Assembly: GCA_024653355.1 (NCBI GenBank)
Contig: JANLFQ010000001.1
Coordinates: 372,001 to 436,000, forward strand
DNA from: a candidate division WOR-3 bacterium
GTDB taxonomy: Bacteria; Hydrothermota; Tepidihabitantia; Tepidihabitantales; Tepidihabitantaceae
Direction: 5' to 3'
DNA length: 64,000 nucleotides
Under the pieces are notes generated by a model that made no database searches, was not told the DNA's origin, and was given only the letters and a program-made list of their open reading frames with translations. Both the position numbers and the translations under genes were made by a program. Below are positions 53,152 to 60,819 of this stretch, one piece after another (within the stretch, counting starts at the first letter, position 1; every line of letters starts with the position of its first letter).

Positions 53152-54441
53152 TTAAGGATAAACCTTTTCCAAAAGTCGCGGGAAAGGAATTGTTTCCCGG
53201 ACATGTTTTAAGCCACAAATCCAGGCGACGGTGCGTTCCAGACCCAAGCCGAACCCCGAGTGGGGAAAAGAGCCAAAGCGCCGTAAATCAAGATACCAGG
53301 AGTAGGCGTCGCGCGGTAAGTTGAACTCCTTAATCCTTTGTTCAAGGATTGCCAAATCATCTTCTCTCTGCCCCCCGCCGATAATCTCCCCGTAACCTTC
53401 GGGCGCAATCATATCAACACCCAGTGCCAGTTCGGAATTTTCTGGTGCCCGCTTCATATAAAACGCCTTAATCTTTGCGGGAAAGCGATGTATCATCACC
53501 GGAGTGTTGAACGCCTGACTTATCACCGTTTCTTCATCGCCCCCAAAGTCATCGCCAAATTCAACTATCTTACCGGCGTTTTTCAAAATCTCCAGCGCCT
53601 CGCGATAGGTGATGCGCGGAAATGGTTTTTTGACCGCCTTTAGTTTAGCGATATCTCGTTCCAGTGTTTCCAGTTCGGGTTGGCGTTTCTCCAAAATCCG
53701 ATTCACCAGATAGCAAATCATATCTTCCATCAAATCCATTGTGCCATCGAGGTCGAGGAAGGCGACCTCTGGTTCAAGCATCCAGAATTCGGTTAGATGG
53801 CGCCGGGTTTTAGACTTCTCAGCACGGAATGTTGGACCAAAGCAGTAGGTCTTACGCACCGCGGCACAGAGCGCTTCATTGTAAAGTTGTCCGGACTGCG
53901 TGAGGTAAACCTGTTCGCCGTAGTAGTCAACCGGGAACAGGGTGGTTGTTCCTTCAACCGAAGCCGGGGTCAATATCGGGGTGTCGCAACAGAGAAACCC
54001 CTGTTCTTCAAGATAGTCCCGGAGTGCCTTGATAATTTCATTGCGGATGCGTAAAATCGCCACCTGGCGTCGGGAGCGTAACCAGAGGTGCCGGTTCGCC
54101 ATCAAAAATTCAATGCCGTGTTCTTTGGGCGTAATCGGGTAAGGTTCGGCAAGGGCGATGACTTTAAGGTCTGAGGCGTTTAGTTCATAACCTCCTGGTG
54201 CCCTTTTTTCATCACGGACAACACCACTGATTTCCACGGCAGACTCCTGCGGAATTGAGTCGGCAAGTTCAAACGCCTCTTCCGGAACGCTGTTTTGAAC
54301 AAAAACACACTGGATGATTCCGGTTCCATCTCGCAAAAGCACGAACCGAACCTTTCCGGAAGACCGTTTGTTGTAAACCCAGCCGGTAAGCCGAACCTGT
54401 TTGCCAACAAAGGCACCGATTTTTTCAACTGTTGTATCCAT
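53152..54441 (-). CDS. asnS: Asparaginyl-tRNA synthetase
   Basis: 429 aa from ATG 54441, coinciding with the predicted transcription start. N-terminal OB-fold anticodon-binding domain (VRLTGWVYNKRSSGKVRFVLLRDGTG), then the class IIb catalytic core: motif 2 FGPTFRAEKSKTRRHLTEFWMLEPE and motif 3 GFGLGLERTVAW. The GTTTLFPVDYYGEQVYLTQSGQ segment is AsnRS-like rather than AspRS. It charges tRNA-Asn directly. First gene of the unit extending to addA. Confidence 0.94.
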   Translation of the reverse strand: MDTTVEKIGAFVGKQVRLTGWVYNKRSSGKVRFVLLRDGTGIIQCVFVQNSVPEEAFELADSIPQESAVEISGVVRDEKRAPGGYELNASDLKVIALAEPYPITPKEHGIEFLMANRHLWLRSRRQVAILRIRNEIIKALRDYLEEQGFLCCDTPILTPASVEGTTTLFPVDYYGEQVYLTQSGQLYNEALCAAVRKTYCFGPTFRAEKSKTRRHLTEFWMLEPEVAFLDLDGTMDLMEDMICYLVNRILEKRQPELETLERDIAKLKAVKKPFPRITYREALEILKNAGKIVEFGDDFGGDEETVISQAFNTPVMIHRFPAKIKAFYMKRAPENSELALGVDMIAPEGYGEIIGGGQREDDLAILEQRIKEFNLPRDAYSWYLDLRRFGSFPHSGFGLGLERTVAWICGLKHVRETIPFPRLLEKVYP

Positions 54442-54448
54442 CGGCTTA

Positions 54449-54476
54449 ATTGTAAGATGGGTAAATGTTAAGTCAA
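54449..54476 (-). promoter_or_regulatory. Promoter for asnS, placed for a leaderless mRNA
   Basis: Reverse strand TTGACT (54471-54476), 16-nt spacer, TACAAT (54449-54454). Seven nt separate the -10 from ATG 54441, so transcription should begin at or next to the start codon. Confidence 0.6.
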
Positions 54477-54571
54477 GCACACAACCTCGTGAACTACACA
54501 CATTTATGTCATCAAGACACTTTTTGCCTTATTTTATTATACGAAGAATCACCGCAGAGTGACAAAAAACC

Positions 54572-54605
54572 ATCCCCTGCACAGTCCGGTGACAGTTCTG
54601 GGGAT
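54572..54605. repeat. Inverted repeat ATCCCC/GGGGAT
   Basis: Stem ATCCCC (54572-54577) / GGGGAT (54600-54605) with a 22-nt loop. Lies downstream of larA on the reverse strand. No T-run, so not a standard terminator. Confidence 0.35.
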
Positions 54606-54638
54606 AGCCCCTAACACCCTTTGCCTCAGAGATAGTGC

Positions 54639-54672
54639 GGTAACGCAGAAGCCTGATAGCGAGGCGGTTACC
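54639..54672. repeat. Two-tier hairpin GGTAAC...GTTACC
   Basis: GGTAAC (54639-54644) / GTTACC (54667-54672) encloses GCCT (54651-54654) / AGGC (54662-54665) with a 7-nt loop. A further 3-bp AGT/ACT pairing outside it is possible. Could be a small RNA or mRNA 3' element. Confidence 0.35.
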
Positions 54673-54860
54673 ACTGTTCCATTAGGTTCTATCTCATTGA
54701 TAATTCATTAAGTTATGCCCGAAGTTCTATTTAACACCGATATCGGGCGAATAATTCAGGTGATTTATCAACCTGTCTTTGATACCGTTTTGGACTCTGT
54801 ATTCAGTTTTATTTCAGGGGGTGTTTTCGGTTTGATAATCCTGAACCCTATCCGAAAAGA

Positions 54861-56084
54861 TTAGGAGTTAATCGGTATCGGAACAACGACGCCGGCATCG
54901 GGTATGATGTAGAGTCGGGCTTTGTTTCCCAGTTCGTTAAATGCTGCGGCAAGCGCCTGCTTGATTGAAGGAAAAGGGGTCATAAAGCAAGATTTGATTA
55001 CCTGGTCTTCAACACCCATAACTGTATAAAGCCTTGCCTTTTGCAACGCCCGGGCTATGCGCGCCGCCTTATACCAGCCCGGATGGTCCGACTTTTCACC
55101 CCTGAGCAGGTAATCGGGTTTGTTACATGAGGAAAGCACCTGGATGAACTGGTCGTTGCCAATACCTTCATAACAGCGCGACACTGTTATATGAATGCCC
55201 CCCTGTTTCAGGGCATAAATGCCAAACTCCAGTGCCCGCTGGGACTGATAGAAGTTGATATCATAAGGGGGTTGCAGGATGCTCAAAACGATGTCCGCTT
55301 TTTCTTTGATGGGAAGGGCAAACAGTTTATAGGCATCAATGCAGGCGTCTTCAAATGAGGTGAAAAGGTCGCCATAATGGACTGATAAAATACGGTGGTT
55401 CGCGTCCTGGACAATCTGAATTGAGAAGATGGGTTTGGCAACCATTTTCGCGGCTTCGGTCATATCAAGATGAACCGGGTTGTCTTGCAATGAGAGCGGC
55501 GCCGAAGCAGGATGAAGCAAAAGGTTGTGGTTGTGAATCGTAGTTTCGTACCCAGCAGAGCCCGGGATAAAACATTTTCTGCCCCCGGTATATCCAGCAA
55601 AGTAATGGGGTTCAATTGAGTTGATTGTGAGAATGGCATCCGCCCACACGATTTGGCGATTGAGAAAAACATCGGTGCCAAAAGAAGTTTTCCCGAGAAA
55701 AAAGAGCGTAGCCGGGTCCCGGGCATCGTGCTGGATGATTGCTGAAGATAGGGCGAAAAAGGTGTCTAAACCAAGAATCGATTTCAACTCATTTTCGGTC
55801 GCTTTACGATGGGTGCCCAAACCGATAAGGATTTTTGTTTGCCGGGCGCGCAGAATCGGCAAAAGCGGCGTAAGAAACGGTTGGTTGGGTGTGGGGCGGG
55901 TGTAGTCGTTGACCAAAATCAGGATGCGCTGATAGTTCATGAGAAATTCGGTTGCCGCAGCGATTACCGGCTGGAGCGGAACAGCGACGCTTTTTTGAGG
56001 AATCGGGGTTAAAATTCCAAGGATGTTTTCATCCGGGATATCTACGGTTTCCCAGCTGTCTTTTGAGCGTAAAGTTAACTCCAT
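54861..56084 (-). CDS. LarA-family nickel-pincer racemase/epimerase homologue
   Basis: 407 aa. LarA residues align: Asp60 and Arg63 in NDYTRPTP, His92 in LGTHRKATE, His160 in IEPHYFAGYTGG, the pincer-binding Lys170 in GGRKCFIPGSAG, and His in TTIHNHN. The family includes lactate racemase and other hydroxyacid epimerases needing the nickel-pincer nucleotide made by LarB, LarC and LarE, none of which is in the window. ATG 56084 follows a -10 box by 5 nt. Exact substrate unknown. Confidence 0.9.
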   Translation of the reverse strand: MELTLRSKDSWETVDIPDENILGILTPIPQKSVAVPLQPVIAAATEFLMNYQRILILVNDYTRPTPNQPFLTPLLPILRARQTKILIGLGTHRKATENELKSILGLDTFFALSSAIIQHDARDPATLFFLGKTSFGTDVFLNRQIVWADAILTINSIEPHYFAGYTGGRKCFIPGSAGYETTIHNHNLLLHPASAPLSLQDNPVHLDMTEAAKMVAKPIFSIQIVQDANHRILSVHYGDLFTSFEDACIDAYKLFALPIKEKADIVLSILQPPYDINFYQSQRALEFGIYALKQGGIHITVSRCYEGIGNDQFIQVLSSCNKPDYLLRGEKSDHPGWYKAARIARALQKARLYTVMGVEDQVIKSCFMTPFPSIKQALAAAFNELGNKARLYIIPDAGVVVPIPINS

Positions 56085-56089
56085 AGTTT

Positions 56090-56118
56090 ATTTTAATTTG
56101 AAACCAGAAATTTACAAG
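56090..56118 (-). promoter_or_regulatory. Candidate promoter for the larA homologue, leaderless layout
   Basis: Reverse strand TTGTAA (56113-56118), 17-nt spacer, TAAAAT (56090-56095), then 5 nt to ATG 56084. No Shine-Dalgarno. Confidence 0.45.
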
Positions 56119-56144
56119 ATGGGGGTAACACAATCAGGGTTAAT

Positions 56145-56213
56145 GAGCCACCCGAAAAGGGTTTACCGACTCTTTCGGCAGGTTGCTCACTGAACCGTTC
56201 AGGGAGCGGTTCC
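56145..56213. repeat. Pair of hairpins between divergent larA and purE
   Basis: First: TGAGC-c-ACC-CGAAA (56145-56158) pairs with TTTCG-gca-GGT-t-GCTCA (56174-56190), an interrupted 13-bp stem. Second: GAACCG (56193-56198) / CGGTTC (56208-56213). They lie upstream of both predicted transcription starts. Confidence 0.4.
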
Positions 56214-56262
56214 CCGATTGAAACAAGGGATGATTACAACAAGGATAGAGAGAAAATTGTGA

Positions 56263-56291
56263 TTGGACAAGAGGGAAAAATTTGCTATGAT
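56263..56291 (+). promoter_or_regulatory. Promoter for purE operon, leaderless layout
   Basis: TTGGAC (56263-56268), 17-nt spacer, TATGAT (56286-56291); ATG 56297 begins 5 nt later, so the mRNA should start at or near the start codon. Confidence 0.5.
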
Positions 56292-56296
56292 TTGGT

Positions 56297-56806
56297 ATGA
56301 GTGACAAAAATAAACCGCTTGTTGCTATTGTGATGGGTAGTGATAAAGATTACGATGTTATGAAAGAGGCGAAAGAGGTGCTGGACAAGTTTGAGGTTGC
56401 CAATGAGGTGCGGGTGATATCAGCCCATCGGACTCCAGCGGCCTGTCAGGAGTTTGCGGTTAATGCGGCAGCGCGGGGGATCAAGGTTATAATTGCGGGT
56501 GCGGGAAAAGCGGCACATCTTGCCGGCGTGATTGCCTCCTGGACAACATTACCGGTTATCGGTGTGCCACTTGATGCCGGGCTGGCTGGTATCGATGCAC
56601 TGTTTTCTACAGTGCAGATGCCCAAAGGTGTGCCGGTTGCCTGTATGGCGATTGGCAAGTCAGGAGCGGCTAATGCGGCGCTCTTTGCCCTGGCGATACT
56701 GGCGCTGGAACACGAAGGTTTGCGGGTAAAATTGGAGCGATTTCGTGAAAGTCAGGCGCAGAAAGTAAAAGAAAAGGACCAAAATTTACAGCAAGGCAAA
56801 GATTGA
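56297..56806 (+). CDS. purE: 5-(carboxyamino)imidazole ribonucleotide mutase PurE
   Basis: 169 aa. VMGSDKDYDVM (phosphate loop), ISAHRTPAACQEF and IIAGAGKAAHLAGVIAS match PurE, with Lys and Ala replacing Gly and Pro of the usual GAGGAAHLPG. It converts N5-CAIR to CAIR in purine synthesis; no purK is seen, so it could instead be the class using AIR and CO2. A charged tail (KVKEKDQNLQQGKD) extends the end. First gene of a unit reaching at least purC. Confidence 0.93.
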   Translation: MSDKNKPLVAIVMGSDKDYDVMKEAKEVLDKFEVANEVRVISAHRTPAACQEFAVNAAARGIKVIIAGAGKAAHLAGVIASWTTLPVIGVPLDAGLAGIDALFSTVQMPKGVPVACMAIGKSGAANAALFALAILALEHEGLRVKLERFRESQAQKVKEKDQNLQQGKD

Positions 56807-56836
56807 ACTCTCCAATAAACAGTGCCGGAGGTGAAG

Positions 56837-57484
56837 ATGTTTGGTTTTTTTCTGGGGCTGTTTATCTGCGGGGGGATGGGTGTGGTTGATTCAGTAATCA
56901 AACTACCAGCACCCGATACGGTGGGAAATGTAACCCTGGAGAAGACGCTACTGCATCGTCGTTCGGTCCGCTCTTATGCAGACCGGGCTCTAACGCTGCG
57001 GGATGTTGGGCAACTACTCTGGGCAGCACAGGGCAAGACCGGCAAAAGTTACGGTCGAACCGCACCATCGGCTGGTGCTACTTACCCGATGGAACTTTAC
57101 CTTTTTGCGGGAAAGGTTGAGGGGTTGGATTCAGGAGTCTATCACTATCTAATTGAGCAGCATAGTATTGAGTTGGTCAAAACCGGTGACCGCCGTCAGG
57201 AACTGGCTAATGCGGCACTCGGACAGTTGAGCATAAAAAATGCGCCGGCGGTTATTGTATTGTGTGCCGACTATTCGCGGACAACGGCACGCTACGGAGA
57301 ACGGGGGATAAGGTATGTCCACATCGAAGCCGGTCACATCGGGCAGAATGTCCACTTACAGTGCGAGGCGCTGGGTATGGGCACGGTGATGATTGGTGCA
57401 TTTGAGGATGGTGCCGTGAAGAAAGTCATCGGGACGAAATTTGAACCACTCTACATAATGCCCTTTGGTTACAAGAGGCAATAG
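56837..57484 (+). CDS. Exported SagB-type nitroreductase-fold protein
   Basis: 215 aa from ATG 56837, with GGAGGTG at 56827-56833; GTG 56822 in frame lacks one. A signal-like N terminus (FGFFLGLFICGGMGVV) precedes the flavin-fold domain: RRSVRSYADRALTLRDVGQLLWAAQG, TAPSAGATYPMELYLF, and AGHIGQNVHLQCEALGMGTV. FMN-dependent oxidoreductase fold, possibly periplasmic. Its place between purE and purC is unexplained. Confidence 0.85.
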   Translation: MFGFFLGLFICGGMGVVDSVIKLPAPDTVGNVTLEKTLLHRRSVRSYADRALTLRDVGQLLWAAQGKTGKSYGRTAPSAGATYPMELYLFAGKVEGLDSGVYHYLIEQHSIELVKTGDRRQELANAALGQLSIKNAPAVIVLCADYSRTTARYGERGIRYVHIEAGHIGQNVHLQCEALGMGTVMIGAFEDGAVKKVIGTKFEPLYIMPFGYKRQ

Positions 57485-57514
57485 TGATAAGATAGCAAAA
57501 AAGGAGGCATCTAA

Positions 57515-58399
57515 ATGGTAATAACACAAACCGATTTAAAAGGTATTAAAAAGGTAGGGCAGGGTAAGGTGCGTGACATCTACCAAATCGGTGAACATCT
57601 TTTAATCGTCGCAACCGACCGTTTGAGCGCCTTTGATGTTGTTCTGCCCGATGGCATTCCGGATAAAGGTAAGGTTTTGAATTTGCTTTCGGTTTTCTGG
57701 TTTGAAAAGTTTTCAAAGGTTGCACCCAACCATCTGATTACTGCTCAGGTAAACGAGTTTCCTGCGGGGCTCGCGCCTTATTACGAAATTATAAAAGACC
57801 GGGCAATGCTCTGTCGTACGACAAAGCCGTTGCCGGTTGAGTGTGTGGTGCGCGGGTATCTTGCCGGTAGCGGTTGGGATGAATATCAAAAAACTGGCAC
57901 TGTTTGTGGTATAAAACTACCTCAGGGTTTACAACAGGCTGAGAAGCTGCCGGAACCGATTTTTACGCCGGCAACCAAGAGTCAAACTGGTCACGATGAA
58001 AACATTTCGTTTGAACAGATGAAAAATCTGGTGGGTGAAGAGCTCGCCCAGAAGGTGCGCCGCATCTCAATCGAGATTTACGAGGCAGCAAGCGAGTATG
58101 CCCGGCAGAGGGGAATTATCATTGCCGATACCAAATTTGAGTTCGGTATTTACGATGGTAAATTGATGCTGATTGACGAACTGTTGACCCCGGACTCATC
58201 CCGTTTCTGGTCCGAAAAAGATTACCGCGTGGGAGTTTCGCCCCCCAGTTTTGATAAGCAGTTTGTCCGGGACTACCTTAACTCAACAGGCTGGAACCGC
58301 CAACCACCCGCACCTCATTTGCCACCTGAGGTGATTGCCGGAACAACTGCCCGTTATCGCGATGCGTTTCGGATACTCACGGGCAGAGAACTGGACTGA
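57515..58399 (+). CDS. purC: Phosphoribosylaminoimidazole-succinocarboxamide synthase
   Basis: 294 aa, the longer class. GKVRDIYQIGEHLLIVATDRLSAFDVVLPDGIPDKG start, VECVVRGYLAGSGWDEY, the ATP-site TPATKSQTGHDENIS, and LIDELLTPDSSRFW. It couples CAIR with aspartate to SAICAR, the step after PurE. AAGGAGG precedes ATG 57515. Its stop shares one base with the queA start. Confidence 0.95.
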   Translation: MVITQTDLKGIKKVGQGKVRDIYQIGEHLLIVATDRLSAFDVVLPDGIPDKGKVLNLLSVFWFEKFSKVAPNHLITAQVNEFPAGLAPYYEIIKDRAMLCRTTKPLPVECVVRGYLAGSGWDEYQKTGTVCGIKLPQGLQQAEKLPEPIFTPATKSQTGHDENISFEQMKNLVGEELAQKVRRISIEIYEAASEYARQRGIIIADTKFEFGIYDGKLMLIDELLTPDSSRFWSEKDYRVGVSPPSFDKQFVRDYLNSTGWNRQPPAPHLPPEVIAGTTARYRDAFRILTGRELD

Positions 58400-59421
58400 T
58401 GCGTATTGAGCAGTTTGACTACAATCTGCCCGCGGAGTTGATTGCCCAGACGCCGGTTGAGCCGCGCGATGCATCAAGGCTTCTGGTGTTAAACCGAAAA
58501 AACGGCGCTATAGAGGAGGCAAGATTTAACGAAATTGGCAAGTGGCTTATGCCGGGCGATTTACTGGTGTTTAACGACACCCGGGTGATACCGGCGCGCA
58601 TATTCGGCAGACTGTTGAGCGGAGGCAAGATGGAGTTTCTGCTGCTGCGTAAAATGCAGTCTGGAGTCTGGGAGGTTCTCACCCGTCCGGCTCGTAAAGC
58701 CCGTATTGGAACGGTGGTTGATTTTGACGGTTTCCGCGCCGAAATCATTGAAAGAAAACCAGACGGTATCAGGCTGGTTCGGTTTGAACCGGAACCCATC
58801 AATCAACTTTTAGAAACAAGGGGAGAGGTTGCTTTGCCCCCTTACATCAAACAGAAGTATCCTGACCCCGAACGGTATCAGACAATTTTCGCCCGGGTTC
58901 CTGGTGCGGTTGCCGCACCAACCGCGGGCTTGCATTTTACGCCGGAACTTGTTAAGAGTCTTTGTGCAAAAGGATTGCAAGTTGCTGTAATTACATTACA
59001 TGCCAGTTTGGGAACTTTTCGACCCGTTAAGGTTTCTGAGGTTGAGAAACACCGTATGCACCCCGAGGAGTTTGAAATTTCTGAGGAGGCAGCCGCGCGC
59101 ATCAATCAAGCATTAAAAGAGCAAAGGCGGGTGGTTTGCGTTGGCACGACCACGGTGCGGGTGCTCGAAAGCCAGGCGGTAAGGGACGGTGATAAAGTAC
59201 AGGTTAAGCCCGGAAAGGGTGAGACCGACCTTTACATTTATCCCGGTTTTGAATGGAAAGTAACCGGTGCACTGATTACCAACTTCCATCTGCCGAAATC
59301 GACTTTGTTACTTCTTGTCTCGGCATTTGCCAGCCGGGAAATGATAATGAAGGCTTATGAGTACGCAATTGCTCACCGGTTCCGTTTTTACAGTTTTGGT
59401 GATGCGATGTTGATTATTTAA
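58399..59421 (+). CDS. queA: tRNA preQ1(34) S-adenosylmethionine ribosyltransferase-isomerase QueA
   Basis: 340 aa. FDYNLPAELIAQTPVEPRDASRLLVL start, VFNDTRVIPARI, ALPPYI, GAVAAPTAGLHFT, LHASLGTFRPV, and GTTTVRVLES are standard QueA motifs; ends in FHLPKSTLLLLVSAF. It makes epoxyqueuosine in tRNA anticodons. No tgt neighbour. Start ATG 58399 overlaps purC by 1 nt. Confidence 0.96.
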   Translation: MRIEQFDYNLPAELIAQTPVEPRDASRLLVLNRKNGAIEEARFNEIGKWLMPGDLLVFNDTRVIPARIFGRLLSGGKMEFLLLRKMQSGVWEVLTRPARKARIGTVVDFDGFRAEIIERKPDGIRLVRFEPEPINQLLETRGEVALPPYIKQKYPDPERYQTIFARVPGAVAAPTAGLHFTPELVKSLCAKGLQVAVITLHASLGTFRPVKVSEVEKHRMHPEEFEISEEAAARINQALKEQRRVVCVGTTTVRVLESQAVRDGDKVQVKPGKGETDLYIYPGFEWKVTGALITNFHLPKSTLLLLVSAFASREMIMKAYEYAIAHRFRFYSFGDAMLII

Positions 59422-59424
59422 ATT

Positions 59425-60819
59425 ATGGCAGTGTTAAATATTCGCCAGATTGCTCAAGCGACCGGAGGTTCTTTGTCACCAGCCGATGCCGAACTGGTTG
59501 TAACTGGCGTTTCGATTGACACCCGGACTTTAAAGCCCGGAGAACTGTTTATTGCGCTCAGGGGAAAACGACTTGATGGTCATCAGTATATAGAATCGGC
59601 GTTCACGAAAGGCGCGGTTGCGGTTATGGTGGAAAAAGGACGCGAACCGGAACATAAAGGGGTTGTCATTTCGGTGCCGGATACAAAAGCGGCGTTGCTT
59701 TCTCTGGCGCAATGGTACCGAGAGCAATTAAAAGCGCGGGTTGTTGCGATAACTGGCTCGAACGGTAAAACAACCACCAAGGAGATGCTGGCAACGATAC
59801 TTGAGCCCCGATTTTCTGTGGTTAAGGCGCGGGCGAGTTTTAACAACGATATCGGGGTGCCGTTAACGGTAATGGCGATGGATTCTAAGACCGAGGTTGC
59901 TATTTTCGAAATTGAGATGAATGAACTGGGTGGAACTCTGCGGCTGGCAAAGTTGTGTCAGCCGGAAATCGGACTGGTTACCAACATCGGTGATACCCAC
60001 TTGGAGTTTATGAAAGACCGTTCCGGTGTTGCTCAGGAAAAGGCAGAGCTGCTCGAGGCGCTGCCCGAATCCGGTGTTGCGGTCGTAAACTTCGATGACC
60101 CGCTGGTGATGGCAATGGCAAATGAGGTCTGTAGAAAAAAGAAATTGCAACTGGTAACTTTTGGTTTGAATGAGAAAGCCGAAGTGTATGCGAGCGATGT
60201 CGTCTTCCGGGGACTGAAAGGAACCCAGTTTCTTCTTAACGGCAAGTACCCAATAGAATTACCGGTTCCCGGTCAGCATAACATCGCCAACTTTCTCGCC
60301 GCAAGTGCCGCGGCTAATGTGTTAGGCGTTTCGTTTTCAGCAATCGCTGGGGCGATTAAAAACTTCTGCCCGGCACCACAAAGACTTGCGATTCGGGAAC
60401 TCAACGGTGTGCTTTTGATTGACGACTGTTTTAACGCCAACCCGCAATCAATGGCGGCAGCGCTGGCGGTACTTAAAAGCAGCGCGCCTCCGGAAAAAAG
60501 GGTGGCAATCCTTGCTGATATGCTGGAGTTGGGGGAGAAGTCGGCAATGTTACATCGGGAAGTTGGCGTTAACGCCGCTCATTGCGTCGACCGGCTGGTG
60601 GTGATTGGCGATAAGGCACATTTTGTTGTCGATGCCGCAATGAGTGCCGGTCTTAAATCACAGAACATCAAAATTTATCAAACGGTCGAAGAGGTCGGCA
60701 CCGACCTATTTGACTTTATTCAGCCGGGCGATACAATACTCGTCAAGGGTTCCAGGGCAATGGCTCTGGAAAAAGTTATCGAAAAGATTGTGAGGCATTA
60801 TGGAGAAAAAACCGATTAG
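59425..60819 (+). CDS. murF: UDP-N-acetylmuramoyl-tripeptide--D-alanyl-D-alanine ligase
   Basis: 464 aa. N-terminal uridine-binding region, ATP loop VVAITGSNGKTTTKEML near residue 110, NNDIGVPLTVM, FEIEMNELGGT, NIGDTHLEFM, IDDCFNANPQSMAAAL (Cys for the usual Ser) and ILADMLELG. It adds D-Ala-D-Ala to the muropeptide. The rest of the mur/dcw cluster is elsewhere. Overlaps the next gene by 20 nt. Confidence 0.95.
   Translation: MAVLNIRQIAQATGGSLSPADAELVVTGVSIDTRTLKPGELFIALRGKRLDGHQYIESAFTKGAVAVMVEKGREPEHKGVVISVPDTKAALLSLAQWYREQLKARVVAITGSNGKTTTKEMLATILEPRFSVVKARASFNNDIGVPLTVMAMDSKTEVAIFEIEMNELGGTLRLAKLCQPEIGLVTNIGDTHLEFMKDRSGVAQEKAELLEALPESGVAVVNFDDPLVMAMANEVCRKKKLQLVTFGLNEKAEVYASDVVFRGLKGTQFLLNGKYPIELPVPGQHNIANFLAASAAANVLGVSFSAIAGAIKNFCPAPQRLAIRELNGVLLIDDCFNANPQSMAAALAVLKSSAPPEKRVAILADMLELGEKSAMLHREVGVNAAHCVDRLVVIGDKAHFVVDAAMSAGLKSQNIKIYQTVEEVGTDLFDFIQPGDTILVKGSRAMALEKVIEKIVRHYGEKTD

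Larger units (their letters stand above)
54442..54860. other. 419-bp gene-free region between larA and asnS
   Basis: It contains the asnS promoter (54449-54476) and two inverted repeats described separately. No start-signal-bearing gene is visible; a 49-codon frame at 54715-54864 has no Shine-Dalgarno. Confidence 0.5.

Noticed and set aside
54715-54864. 49-codon frame starting ATG 54715 (MPEVLFNTDIGR...)
   Set aside because: No Shine-Dalgarno, no promoter, overlaps the end of larA and shows no recognisable feature; likely chance.
56297-56806. PurE-fold gene as LarB beside LarA
   Set aside because: It has PurE length, lacks the LarB N-terminal extension, and is followed by purC; PurE fits better.
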